A stretch of DNA of 12,171 nucleotides from Pseudomonadota bacterium (GTDB taxonomy: Bacteria > Pseudomonadota > Gammaproteobacteria > Acidithiobacillales > Acidithiobacillaceae). Each line of letters begins with the position of its first letter. Position 1 is the stretch's first letter. The translations under genes were made by a program, and so were the position numbers. Below the pieces are notes generated by a model. The model had not been told where the DNA came from, did not search any database, and saw only the letters and a list, made by a program, of their open reading frames with translations. Positions 6,533-12,171 of this stretch are shown here, piece by piece. Location: assembly GCA_021827445.1 (NCBI GenBank), contig JAKAVW010000057.1, forward strand, positions 1-12,171, written 5' to 3'.

Positions 6533-7681
6533 ATGGCAGACAACAATGTGACCAAGAAAAATCCCCCTACACGCAGATCAGTAGCGCCGGTGTCTGATAC
6601 CGCTTTTGCCGGTTGGCAGCTAAGCCTTTTCCAGGGCTTCCTAGCCAACACGGACGACCAGGTCGAATCACTCTCAAACGCCGTTGACTTGTGGGACAGC
6701 ATACCGCGTTACTCTATTTCACGAGCCAGAATGAACACCATGCGAACAGCTGATGGGTTTCTAGGCGTTGCCGAGTTGTCATTCCACTATCGTGGTAGAG
6801 CATTAACGGCAAGAATATATCCCGCACAGATAAAAAATGATGATGGCCAATGGAAAAGCTATTATCCGAGCGCGCGTGAGGAGCTTGTCGAATATGCCTT
6901 GCGGAAAATCTCTGCTGAACAGGGCGCTGGCTTCTTTGATCGATCAACTTATCGCAGCGGAGCCCGATTTTCTTTATATCAGCTCCGTAAAGAGTTGGAG
7001 CAACAAGGACACAGCTTGCGCTATGACCAGATCATCGAGGCGCTCGATATCCTCTCTCTGAGTAGTATCGAAATTGAATGCGCAACAGACAGTGGAGATG
7101 GGGCCTTCGCTCGCTCCACATATTTTGCTGCCTTAAGCGGTGTTAAACGCAAGGATTACGAAACCCATCGCGACACTCGATGGATAGCACAATTCCATCC
7201 GTTAGTGACGCAGAGTATCGATCATGTGACCTATCGACAGTTTAACTATCAGAGAATGATGACATGCAGCACTCAGCTTGCCCGATGGTTGATCGGACAA
7301 TTGGTCTTGAAATATACCCAAGCTGCCATGCTCAACAGTTTCGAAATACGTTATAGCACCATCAAGCGTGATAGCGCCCTATTGGCAGGGTACAAACTGG
7401 ATCGTCAGGCGATAGCAGCCTTGGACCAAGCGTGGGATGAGCTCAAAAGCCTGGGCGCGCTATCTACCGTAAAAAAGATCGAGCAGCGGGGAGCGCGCAG
7501 CAAACTAGAGGATGTTATTTATACGTTACATCCGACGCAGGAATTTGTTGCCGAGCAGAAGGCAGCGAACCGTCGTCAGAACAATGCGAAAGATGGTATC
7601 AGCAGCGCGGTAGAGATGCAAAATCGAGTAGAGCAGCTTAACAAAAAACATCCTGTTCGTGCGACGAGACAGGGGAAATAG
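6533..7681 (+). CDS. Plasmid replication initiator protein (Rep)
   Basis: The 382-residue protein resembles RepA-type initiators of iteron plasmids that bind origin iterons and melt DNA with DnaA. The recognisable stretch is WIAQFHPLVTQSIDHVTYRQ followed by FNYQRMMTCSTQLARWLIGQL, typical of the initiator core, with a preceding YQLRKELEQQGHSLRYDQIIEAL segment that looks like a winged-helix recognition region. I assign function mainly from that resemblance and from context: it lies directly between a par locus and an iteron array with a DnaA box. AAGGA is 6 nt upstream of ATG 6533. The last four codons and the stop lie in the first iteron, so coding end and origin are fused. Which named replicon family it belongs to cannot be settled by eye. 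Confidence 0.8.
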   Translation: MADNNVTKKNPPTRRSVAPVSDTAFAGWQLSLFQGFLANTDDQVESLSNAVDLWDSIPRYSISRARMNTMRTADGFLGVAELSFHYRGRALTARIYPAQIKNDDGQWKSYYPSAREELVEYALRKISAEQGAGFFDRSTYRSGARFSLYQLRKELEQQGHSLRYDQIIEALDILSLSSIEIECATDSGDGAFARSTYFAALSGVKRKDYETHRDTRWIAQFHPLVTQSIDHVTYRQFNYQRMMTCSTQLARWLIGQLVLKYTQAAMLNSFEIRYSTIKRDSALLAGYKLDRQAIAALDQAWDELKSLGALSTVKKIEQRGARSKLEDVIYTLHPTQEFVAEQKAANRRQNNAKDGISSAVEMQNRVEQLNKKHPVRATRQGK

Positions 7682-7941
7682 GTGACGGGTCAGCCCTCCG
7701 GACAGGGGAAATAGGTGACGGGTCGGCCCTCCGGACAGGGGAAATAGGTGACGGGTCGGCCCTCCGGACAGGGGAAATAGGTGACGGGTCATAGGGGAAA
7801 TAGGTGACGGGTTAGTTTTTAACAGGGGAAATAGGTGACGGGTCAGCCCTCCGGACAGGGGAAATAGGTGACGGGTCGTCAAAAAGACAGGGGAAATAGG
7901 TGACGGGTCGTCAAAAAGACAGGGGAAATAGGTGACGGGTC
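7669..7941 (+). repeat. Nine-copy iteron array of the plasmid origin
   Basis: Nine direct repeats of a 23-bp unit beginning ACAGGGGAAATAGGTGACGG start at 7669, 7702, 7735, 7768, 7791, 7822, 7855, 7887 and 7919. Only the fifth copy departs from consensus (ATAG start, T end). Spacings are 33, 33, 33, 23, 31, 33, 32 and 32 bp, mostly three helical turns, so bound Rep would stack on one face. Two linker types occur: (A/G)GCCCTCCGG after copies 1-3 and 6, and GTCAAAAAG after copies 7 and 8 (GTCAAAGAA after copy 9), which implies growth by tandem duplication. A degenerate tenth copy lies at 8014-8036 in the same orientation. Confidence 0.95.
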
Positions 7942-8126
7942 GTCAAAGAATCGCTCTCAATGACCCCCAATCTGTGGATAACTGCTAAGTCTTTGCCTTA
8001 AATTCATACCTCGGCAGGGGAAATGGGTGACGGATGAAAATCATAACAAAATAATTTTGTTGGAAAATTTCGCCATTTTTCAGCCCTTATCCTTTTTATC
8101 CTTTAATTAACCTTCTTTTATCCTTA
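7942..8126. other. Origin core: DnaA box, degenerate iteron and AT-rich unwinding region
   Basis: A perfect DnaA box (TGTGGATAA at 7973-7981, reverse complement TTATCCACA) follows the iterons. After the degenerate iteron (8014-8036) comes an AT-rich stretch with a 17-nt palindrome (AACAAAAT, A, ATTTTGTT; 8045-8061). Three 9-mers of the form TTATCCTT(T/A) are at 8087-8095, 8096-8104 (tandem) and 8118-8126. This matches the layout of iteron origins: iterons, DnaA box, then repeated AT-rich mers where strands open. With the array it forms a complete candidate oriV at 7669-8126. Confidence 0.8.
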
Positions 8127-8154
8127 GGCTTCGCAAACTCCGCCGCCGTCTCTT

Positions 8155-8378
8155 GGGGGCTTCGCCCCCACCGACTCGAACCCACGCCTCTGGACGCTAC
8201 GCGTCCGCCTGCGTGTCCCACCCGGCACCTCCCAACTCTTTAAAGAGCGCCCACTTGCCGCCTCCGGCGCCAGGCGCGAACATCCCCGGCGGGGACCCAG
8301 CAGGTCCCCCTGTCCGCGCCTTCGGCTTGCCGGGTCGACCCCCTTCGGGGACTGCGTCCCCCACTGCCTATACGGCAG
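8155..8378. repeat. Dense run of short perfect hairpins (non-coding)
   Basis: At least seven perfect inverted repeats occur in 224 bp, several sharing a 6-bp arm, 3-nt loop, 6-bp arm plan: GGGGGC-TTC-GCCCCC (8155-8169), GGACGC-TAC-GCGTCC (8192-8206), CTCTTTAAAGAG (8236-8247), TCCCC-GGC-GGGGA (8283-8295), GGGGACC-CAGCA-GGTCCCC (8291-8309), GGGGAC-TGC-GTCCCC (8347-8361) and CTGCC-TATAC-GGCAG (8364-8378). CCCC-TTC-GGGG (8340-8350) overlaps one of them as an alternative pairing. None is followed by a T run, so they are not ordinary terminators. Confidence 0.7.
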
Positions 8379-8656
8379 CGGCTCCCCCTAAAATTTTCCA
8401 AAAAGCGGGTGATTTTAGCTCAGGGCGCATTTTTGGTGACCGGGTGATGGAAATATACCGGAATGGAATTTGCGTCGCTTCTAGGGCAAATACGGGCTAT
8501 TTACGGCGGGGTTCTGCATCAGGCTTCTGGTCGGTTGTGCTGCGAATGATGCTTGGGACCGGCCTTGCTTGCGTTCGTTACCGTCACCGTGCGCTGCTGA
8601 CCGGCTTTCTTCGAGTGCAAAGTGAGCGGTTTCTACTGGGGGGGCGCGCTCTAGAA
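8379..8656. other. Stretch without recognisable genes between the hairpin run and the IS30 element
   Basis: About 280 bp in which I see no convincing gene or repeat. One open frame crosses it (to TGA-type stop at 8657-8659), but it starts in the hairpin run, has no ribosome binding site and reads as low-complexity Pro/Ala/Gly sequence. Confidence 0.4.
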
Positions 8657-9713
8657 TGAAGTGCAACATCTCCGGTCGAAGGATGGCGGAGGTGAGTGAA
8701 TGGGGACGAGATATCAGCAGTTGCAGTCGGAGCAGAGGAACCAGATTCAGCGAGGGCTGAACGAGGGGTTGAGTATGCGGGCCGTGGCCAAGCAGATAGG
8801 GAGGAGTCCCAGCACGGTCAGCCGGGAGGTACGCCGGGGTTTGGTGGGAGAAACCTACGATGCGATACAAGGCCGGGAGGAGGCGCAGAGGCGCCTTCGT
8901 AAGGGGGTTAGAAAGCTGGTGGGAGGCGCGCCCTTAACCAACGCGGTGACACACGCTATCCTGCAAAGGAAATGGTCACCAGAGCAGGTGGCCGGGAGGT
9001 TGCGGATGGACTATCCCGAGGACAAGCAGTGGCGTGTCTCCCATGAGACCATTTATCAGTTCATCTATGCCCACCCGGCCGGTGAGCTGCGTAAGGCGCT
9101 GATAGCGGCGCTACGCCAGGGACACGCAAAGCGCAAGCCGCGCACACGCGGGAAGGACCGGCGCGGACAACTGCGGAACATGCGTTCCATCGGGGAGCGT
9201 CCCTTGGAGGCCCAAGACCGCGAGATACCCGGCCACTGGGAAGGAGACTTCATCAAAGGGGCTTTCAACGGCAGCGCCATTGGTACTCTGGTGGAGCGCA
9301 GCAGCCGTTTCGTGCTTCTGGTCAGGATGGAAGGCACCGATGCCGACGCGGCCCTGGAGGGGTTCACCAGGCGCATGCGCACCTTGCCCAAGTCCATCCT
9401 GCGGACCCTCACCTATGACCAGGGCAAGGAGATGGCACGGCACGAGGAGCTGGAGCGCAAGGTGGGCATCCGTATCTACTTTGCCGACCCGCATAGTCCT
9501 TGGCAGCGCCCAACCAACGAGAACACCAATGGTCTCCTGCGCCAGTATTTCCCCAAAGGGACGGATTTATCAGGATATTCACAACGCCGCTTGACGCAGG
9601 TGGCGGAAGAGCTCAACAATCGCCCAAGAAAATCTTTGGGATTCCGAACGCCAGCAGAAGTAATAGCACAGCAAATCATGCAGTTAAACAGTGGTGTTGC
9701 GCTTCAAATTTGA
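8657..9713 (+). mobile_element. IS30-family insertion sequence (ends approximate)
   Basis: A full-length IS30 transposase is enclosed by imperfect inverted repeats: TGAAGTGCAACATC at 8657-8670 and the complement of TGAAGCGCAACACC at 9693-9706 (12 of 14 match). The similarity fades outward, so the exact termini are uncertain by a few bases. No clear target duplication is visible; IS30 duplications are only 2-3 bp. The transposase stop codon (9711-9713) lies at or just outside the right repeat. Confidence 0.8.
8700..9713 (+). CDS. IS30-family transposase
   Basis: This 337-residue transposase has the family layout. An N-terminal helix-turn-helix spans about 22-44 (GLSMRAVAKQIGRSPSTVSREV), followed by KWSPEQVAGRL and SHETIYQFIY. 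The DDE core has D183 in GHWEGDFIKG, D240 in LTYDQGKEMARH and E274 in PTNENTNGLLRQYFPKGTD, with 33 residues between D240 and E274 as usual for IS30. A good ribosome site (GGAGGTGA, 8688-8695) precedes ATG 8700. Length and motifs are complete, so it is probably active. The frame ends in or beyond the terminal repeat, which is unusual; the last residues (LQI) may have been set by the insertion site. Confidence 0.92.
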   Translation: MGTRYQQLQSEQRNQIQRGLNEGLSMRAVAKQIGRSPSTVSREVRRGLVGETYDAIQGREEAQRRLRKGVRKLVGGAPLTNAVTHAILQRKWSPEQVAGRLRMDYPEDKQWRVSHETIYQFIYAHPAGELRKALIAALRQGHAKRKPRTRGKDRRGQLRNMRSIGERPLEAQDREIPGHWEGDFIKGAFNGSAIGTLVERSSRFVLLVRMEGTDADAALEGFTRRMRTLPKSILRTLTYDQGKEMARHEELERKVGIRIYFADPHSPWQRPTNENTNGLLRQYFPKGTDLSGYSQRRLTQVAEELNNRPRKSLGFRTPAEVIAQQIMQLNSGVALQI

Positions 9714-9720
9714 AACCGCC

Positions 9721-9742
9721 GGGTGTAAGCCGGAATCCCAGA
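9721..9742 (+). repeat. Left arm of the inverted repeat bracketing vapBC
   Basis: This 22-bp arm beginning GGGTGTAAGCCGGAATCCC matches the complement of 10698-10719 at 21 of 22 positions. Matching weakens inside, but CGGCAGGA reappears a little further in on both sides with different spacing. It starts only 7 bp after the IS30 transposase stop. Confidence 0.75.
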
Positions 9743-9782
9743 TTTTTTCGGCAGGAGGTTCTGCGCCAGAATCGCGGGGTTT

Positions 9783-9797
9783 GTCCGCTTTGCGGAC
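9783..9797. repeat. 6-3-6 hairpin upstream of vapB
   Basis: GTCCGC-TTT-GCGGAC is a perfect hairpin with the same 6-bp arm and 3-nt loop plan as the hairpins at 8155-8361. No T run follows. Confidence 0.5.
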
Positions 9798-9836
9798 GGT
9801 TTGACGACTCTGAAACGCTTGCCCCTGCTCGATCTG

Positions 9837-9854
9837 TGTAGTAACGTATCTACA
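9837..9854. promoter_or_regulatory. Probable vapBC operator
   Basis: TGTAG (9837-9841) and CTACA (9850-9854) form an inverted repeat around a central ACGT, 25 bp upstream of the antitoxin start. Antitoxins of this class usually bind such a palindrome over their own promoter. A -35/-10 pair is not clear by eye. Confidence 0.4.
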
Positions 9855-9879
9855 TTGATCCAGCATACGGGGTGCCATC

Positions 9880-10134
9880 ATGACCATTACTACCTTATCC
9901 AGCCGCGAGTTCAACCAGGGGGCGAGCCAGGCAAAACGGGCCGCAAACAATGGACCAGTGTTCATCACCGATCGAGGCCGACCGGCCCATGTGCTGATGA
10001 GCTTTGAGGATTATCAGCGGCTCACCAAGCAGCGACGCAACATTGCCGATGCGCTGGCTATGCCGGGTATTGCCGACATCGAGTTCGAGCCGCCGCGTGT
10101 GACGATTGAAACGCGTCCGGCGGATTTCTCATGA
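9880..10134 (+). CDS. vapB: Phd/YefM-type antitoxin
   Basis: This 84-residue antitoxin has the Phd/YefM pattern: TLSSREFNQGASQAKRAANN forms the N-terminal DNA-binding fold, followed by GPVFITDRGRPAHVLMSFEDYQRL, the characteristic strand-turn-helix. The C-terminal tail (about 55-84, EFEPPRVTIETRPADFS) should wrap the toxin. It neutralises the PIN toxin and likely represses the operon through the inverted repeat upstream. Its stop overlaps the toxin start by four bases (ATGA), the usual coupling that keeps antitoxin in excess. Phd antitoxins pair with several toxin types; here the PIN toxin defines the module as VapBC. Confidence 0.9.
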   Translation: MTITTLSSREFNQGASQAKRAANNGPVFITDRGRPAHVLMSFEDYQRLTKQRRNIADALAMPGIADIEFEPPRVTIETRPADFS

Positions 10135-10559
10135 GGTTTGTTCTCGATACCAACGTGGTGTCTGAACTGCGCAAGGTGCGGCTTGGTAAGGCCGATGTGA
10201 ACGTGACGGCATGGACGGAAAGCGTGGATGCCGCCGATCTCTTTGTGTCAGCCATCACCATCCTGGAACTGGAGCTTGGCGTTCTGTCGATGGAGCGAAA
10301 GGACGCCACCCAGGGGGCCCTGTTGCGCTCGTGGCTAGAGCAGCACGTCTTGCCCGAGTTCTCCGGGCGCACGCTGCCTGTGGATACCGCCGTGGCACAA
10401 CGCTGCGCCAGGCTGCATGTGCCCGACAAGCGCGGCGAGCGCGATGCACTCATCGCGGCAACCGCCCTGGTGCATGGCATGACGGTGGTCACTCGTAACG
10501 TCGCTGATTTTAAGCCTACGGGAGTGCCCCTCATCAATCCGTGGGCGGTGTCGCAGTAA
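10131..10559 (+). CDS. vapC: PIN-domain toxin VapC
   Basis: This 142-residue PIN-fold ribonuclease toxin is complete. The acidic metal-binding residues expected of VapC are present: D6 in VLDTNVVSEL, E46 in ITILELELG, D105 in RGERDALIAATA, and D126 in VVTRNVADF, with the closing GVPLINPW seen in FitB-like VapC proteins. Such toxins cleave tRNA or rRNA and arrest growth when the antitoxin decays; the target of this one cannot be read from sequence. It starts inside the antitoxin stop. The pair lies in a 999-bp interval bounded by 22-bp inverted repeats, suggesting it can be gained or lost as a unit and may stabilise the replicon by post-segregational killing. Confidence 0.92.
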   Translation: MRFVLDTNVVSELRKVRLGKADVNVTAWTESVDAADLFVSAITILELELGVLSMERKDATQGALLRSWLEQHVLPEFSGRTLPVDTAVAQRCARLHVPDKRGERDALIAATALVHGMTVVTRNVADFKPTGVPLINPWAVSQ

Positions 10560-10697
10560 CGGGAACCCGTTGTTTCCCGACGCCACTGACCACTGGCGGC
10601 AACTGCCGCTCAAAATTCAGCAAACCGTGTATGGAACACCATGTCGGTCAGGCGTAGTGCCCGGAAATCCTGCCGCCGATGTTTCCCGACGGAATTT
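10560..10697. other. Spacer between vapC and the right inverted repeat, with a 12-bp direct repeat
   Basis: TGTTTCCCGACG occurs twice, at 10571-10582 and 10680-10691, 109 bp apart. The second copy abuts the right inverted-repeat arm. No gene is convincing here; an open frame crossing the interval has no ribosome site and crosses the repeat arm. Confidence 0.4.
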
Positions 10698-10719
10698 TCT
10701 GGGGTTCCGGCTTACACCC
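10698..10719 (-). repeat. Right arm of the inverted repeat bracketing vapBC
   Basis: The complement begins GGGTGTAAGCCGGAACCCC and matches the left arm (9721-9742) at 21 of 22 bases. It ends 4 bp from the stop codon of the NERD gene, so the boundary of the vapBC segment coincides with the end of that gene. Confidence 0.75.
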
Positions 10720-10723
10720 TCTA

Positions 10724-11740
10724 CTACGGAAACTGTTTCTGATGTGCCCGACAGTATGCCCGCCCACCAAATCGGTCCTTGCGCGTAAAACAAAAAGAGG
10801 CTTCCTCCTGGCTAATGGGTGCCTTGCATTCAAAGCAAAACTTCGCCTTTGTGGTGTCTCCCGAGGGCTTTGACTGCTTCCGCAGAGTGGAAGCGCCAGT
10901 GCCCTGATGGTCCCCTGCGCAGGATGACGCCTGTCCCGCATTCTGTATTTCATCCTCAGAAATCCCAAACCGTTTCCGGTAATCCGGATAGGGTGCTGGT
11001 TGATGCCAGGATGCGATTTGTTGGCCTATGGACTGGAGGGTATCCCGGCGGACAACCTGTGGTAACCGCTGCACGGCATCCAGAAAGGTGAACGCCTTCT
11101 GGAATCGCCGCATCACGTTCTCATAAAAAAGATCTCCCTTGATCACGTTGGGGAAACTGTCCGGGGTCGGACGATCAATACGTCCCCGACCGGAGATCAT
11201 CACATAGTTGTGGAAGATAGGTTGCGCCAGACCCATACGGTGAGGAATGACGTTGTGCCGTTTGAGCAGGCGTTGTAGCAACAGGATGTGCCGATCATTC
11301 TGGGCGAGAGGGGAGTCTATGGGATAGGGACCCCCTTCCTTAGGGTAGGCCTCAAATTCCCCCTGTGGGGAGATTCGCACGCCTCTGGCGTAATTTTTGG
11401 TTTCCAGAACAAAAAAATCCAGAGTGCGCACCATCAGCAGATGGTCAATCTGTGCTACATCATTTCCATCGACCAGGCGCAGGTCATGGAGCAGTACCCA
11501 GTTTTCATATTCCCTAAACCGAAAATTGAGATCATAGGCAACCTGCGCTTCAGCACTTTCTCCGGCTTGCAGGTTCCACTTCTCTTGCTCCACTACGCGG
11601 CGGTGCTCGGGCGTGAGATGACAGGACAGCAGGAGATCCAGTTCCATGGCTTTTTTGCGCCAACTGGTGTCCCGTTCTTTGAGGATCATGCGGTGAAGTG
11701 CCTTCTGGTAGGTGTTAAAAAACCACTCTGTGGTTGTCAT
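10724..11740 (-). CDS. NERD-domain (nuclease-related) protein with C-terminal zinc-binding cluster
   Basis: This 338-residue protein has a NERD domain at about 57-180. GESAEAQVAYDL opens it, then AQIDHLL (D99) and the E-x-K motif FFVLETKNYARGV (E113, K115), together the restriction-endonuclease-like active site pattern. A helical middle region follows. The C-terminal tail has C302-x2-C305, C317 and C330-x2-H333 in a KFCFECKAP...RFGGRAYCRAHQ context, a likely zinc ribbon. NERD proteins are thought to act in DNA processing and occur on mobile elements and beside defence genes; no reaction is established. The start ATG 11740 has no strong ribosome site; M18 is an alternative. It reads away from the antitoxin remnant, 18 bp after that stop, and ends next to the right inverted-repeat arm. 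Confidence 0.8.
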   Translation of the reverse strand: MTTTEWFFNTYQKALHRMILKERDTSWRKKAMELDLLLSCHLTPEHRRVVEQEKWNLQAGESAEAQVAYDLNFRFREYENWVLLHDLRLVDGNDVAQIDHLLMVRTLDFFVLETKNYARGVRISPQGEFEAYPKEGGPYPIDSPLAQNDRHILLLQRLLKRHNVIPHRMGLAQPIFHNYVMISGRGRIDRPTPDSFPNVIKGDLFYENVMRRFQKAFTFLDAVQRLPQVVRRDTLQSIGQQIASWHQPAPYPDYRKRFGISEDEIQNAGQASSCAGDHQGTGASTLRKQSKPSGDTTKAKFCFECKAPISQEEASFCFTRKDRFGGRAYCRAHQKQFP

Positions 11741-11758
11741 ATTAGATGATCGAGGCGG

Positions 11759-11928
11759 TTATGCCACACACACGCTGATGACTGACGACAGGCGAAGCCG
11801 CTTTGGCGGGCGAACGGCCGATTCGAGGATGTCGCGGATTTCGGCCTCGGTGCTGCGGCCGTGTGTTGCTGCGCGCACACGCAGCGCACGATGCACCTCG
11901 GCCCACAGATTTCTCACGGTAACTGTCG
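11759..11928 (-). pseudogene. FitA-type antitoxin remnant, start codon lost to intron insertion
   Basis: The - strand reads TVTVRNLWAEVHRALRVRAA then THGRSTEAEIRDILESAV, a clear ribbon-helix-helix antitoxin of the FitA/VapB class whose members usually begin MATLTVRNL. Upstream of the Thr codon only CG remains before the sequence switches to group II intron 5' sequence (GTGCGCC at 11929 on +). ATG-GCG-ACA was therefore probably split after the first base of codon 2. The open frame continuing upstream to 12070 is intron sequence, not protein. The C-terminus is also abnormal (KRLRLSSVISVCVA then TAA), shorter than usual, and no PIN toxin follows. About 55 codons survive. Confidence 0.7.
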
Positions 11929-12171
11929 GTGCGCCGGGAGACCGGCAAGGAGTAAGTGGTGCAAGTCCACTGCGATGAAGGTATAGCGAACCGCATCGGC
12001 CCCGAGCCGTGCGCTGGCGCCCGCGAGGACGTCGGCGAAGCGTCGGCAGGGGAGCGCATAGGCCAGCCATTGAGCCTCGAAAATATCTTTCCTCTGGGTG
12101 CTGACGCTGTCGACAAGGCGGAAAGCAACACGTTCGGGCGCGCGATCGCGAGCGCCCGAACGACCCGGCGT
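11929..12171 (+). mobile_element. 5' end of a group II intron (domain I), truncated by the window
   Basis: The sequence begins GTGCGCC, a bacterial group II intron 5' end. It continues with a GGCAAGGAGTAAGTGG block containing the hairpin AGTGG-TGCAAGT-CCACT (11955-11971), GCGAACCGCATCGGCCCCGA, CCGAGCCGTGCG, and AAGGCGGAAAGCAAC near 12115, all wording I associate with domain I. CGACA at 12111-12115 could be the exon-binding site, since it complements TGTCG (11924-11928) just before the intron. A long stem CGTTCGGGCGC/GCGCCCGAACG (12131-12141/12152-12162) closes the visible part. Any reverse transcriptase gene would lie beyond the window. The call rests on remembered motif wording. Confidence 0.65.

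Noticed and set aside
7526..7882. A - strand open frame with repeated TRHLFPLSGG units, like a repeat protein
   Set aside because: It is the reverse reading of the iteron array; unit length follows the DNA repeat (33 bp is a multiple of 3), it has no ribosome site, and the phase breaks at the copies spaced 31, 32 and 23 bp.
7669..7941. Possible CRISPR array (23-bp repeats with short spacers)
   Set aside because: Spacers are only 0-10 bp and themselves repeated, there are no cas genes, and rep plus a DnaA box explain it as iterons.
8160..8210. tRNA-like fragment on the - strand (GGGTTCGAGTC next to a stem)
   Set aside because: The T-loop wording is present, but the flanking 5-bp arm does not pair and no acceptor or anticodon stem can be formed.
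8153..8659. 168-codon + strand open frame
   Set aside because: It runs through the hairpin cluster, has no ribosome site, and encodes low-complexity Pro/Ala/Gly sequence without a recognisable domain.
10570..10788. 72-codon + strand open frame after vapC
   Set aside because: It crosses the right inverted-repeat arm and the antisense end of the NERD gene, lacks a ribosome site, and shows no domain.
11759..12070. Full 103-residue - strand open frame as an intact antitoxin gene
   Set aside because: Only the part from 11928 down resembles an antitoxin; the upstream half is Arg/Pro-rich reverse reading of group II intron sequence.

Overview
The window reads as an accessory or plasmid-type segment from a proteobacterium. 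The mix of a soluble di-iron monooxygenase-type reductase, NnrS, a DUF3579 protein, IS4/IS30 elements, a small ParA plus Rep replicon, vapBC and a NERD protein resembles acidophilic sulfur/iron oxidisers such as Acidithiobacillus. That host guess is an impression from gene content, not a demonstrated assignment.

Positions 1-2692 hold a metabolic block on the + strand: the last 17 codons of an unidentified gene, an MmoC-like 2Fe-2S/FAD/NAD(P)H reductase (110-1138), an NnrS-family haem/copper membrane protein (1195-2391), and an overlapping DUF3579 protein (2375-2692). An IS4-family element (2695-4245; 21/22-bp inverted repeats, 6-bp target duplication ATAACC) sits at the DUF3579 stop codon. 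Rejoining the flanks shows that a convergent - strand gene once ended there. Only its 3' end survives (4241-4450), so the older block breaks at about 4450.

Positions 4450-8126 are a nearly complete plasmid replication/maintenance module, all on the + strand. It has a candidate res site and serine resolvase, a decayed second resolvase, a ParA ATPase with an overlapping small ribbon-helix-helix-like partner, and a Rep initiator. Rep runs straight into an iteron origin: nine 23-bp iterons, the first containing the rep stop codon, then a perfect DnaA box and an AT-rich stretch with three 9-mers. Arrays of a 6-bp motif repeated every 8 bp lie at the parA promoter, the end of parA, the end of the small partner gene and the gap before rep. 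They look like operator/centromere sites for the partner protein.

Positions 8155-8378 are a non-coding run of short perfect hairpins, followed by about 280 bp without recognisable content. A full-length IS30-family element (about 8657-9713) comes next. Then a Phd-type antitoxin/PIN toxin (vapBC) pair lies in a 999-bp interval bounded by 22-bp inverted repeats (9721-9742 and 10698-10719). The right end is on the - strand: a NERD-domain nuclease-like gene with a C-terminal Cys cluster (10724-11740), and a remnant of a FitA-type antitoxin (11759-11928) whose start appears to have been cut off by the 5' end of a + strand group II intron running out of the window.

Overall, the window looks like a plasmid or integrated-plasmid backbone joined to a metabolic cargo segment, with junctions marked by IS elements, recombinases and an intron, and with toxin-antitoxin and nuclease genes clustered in the variable zone.
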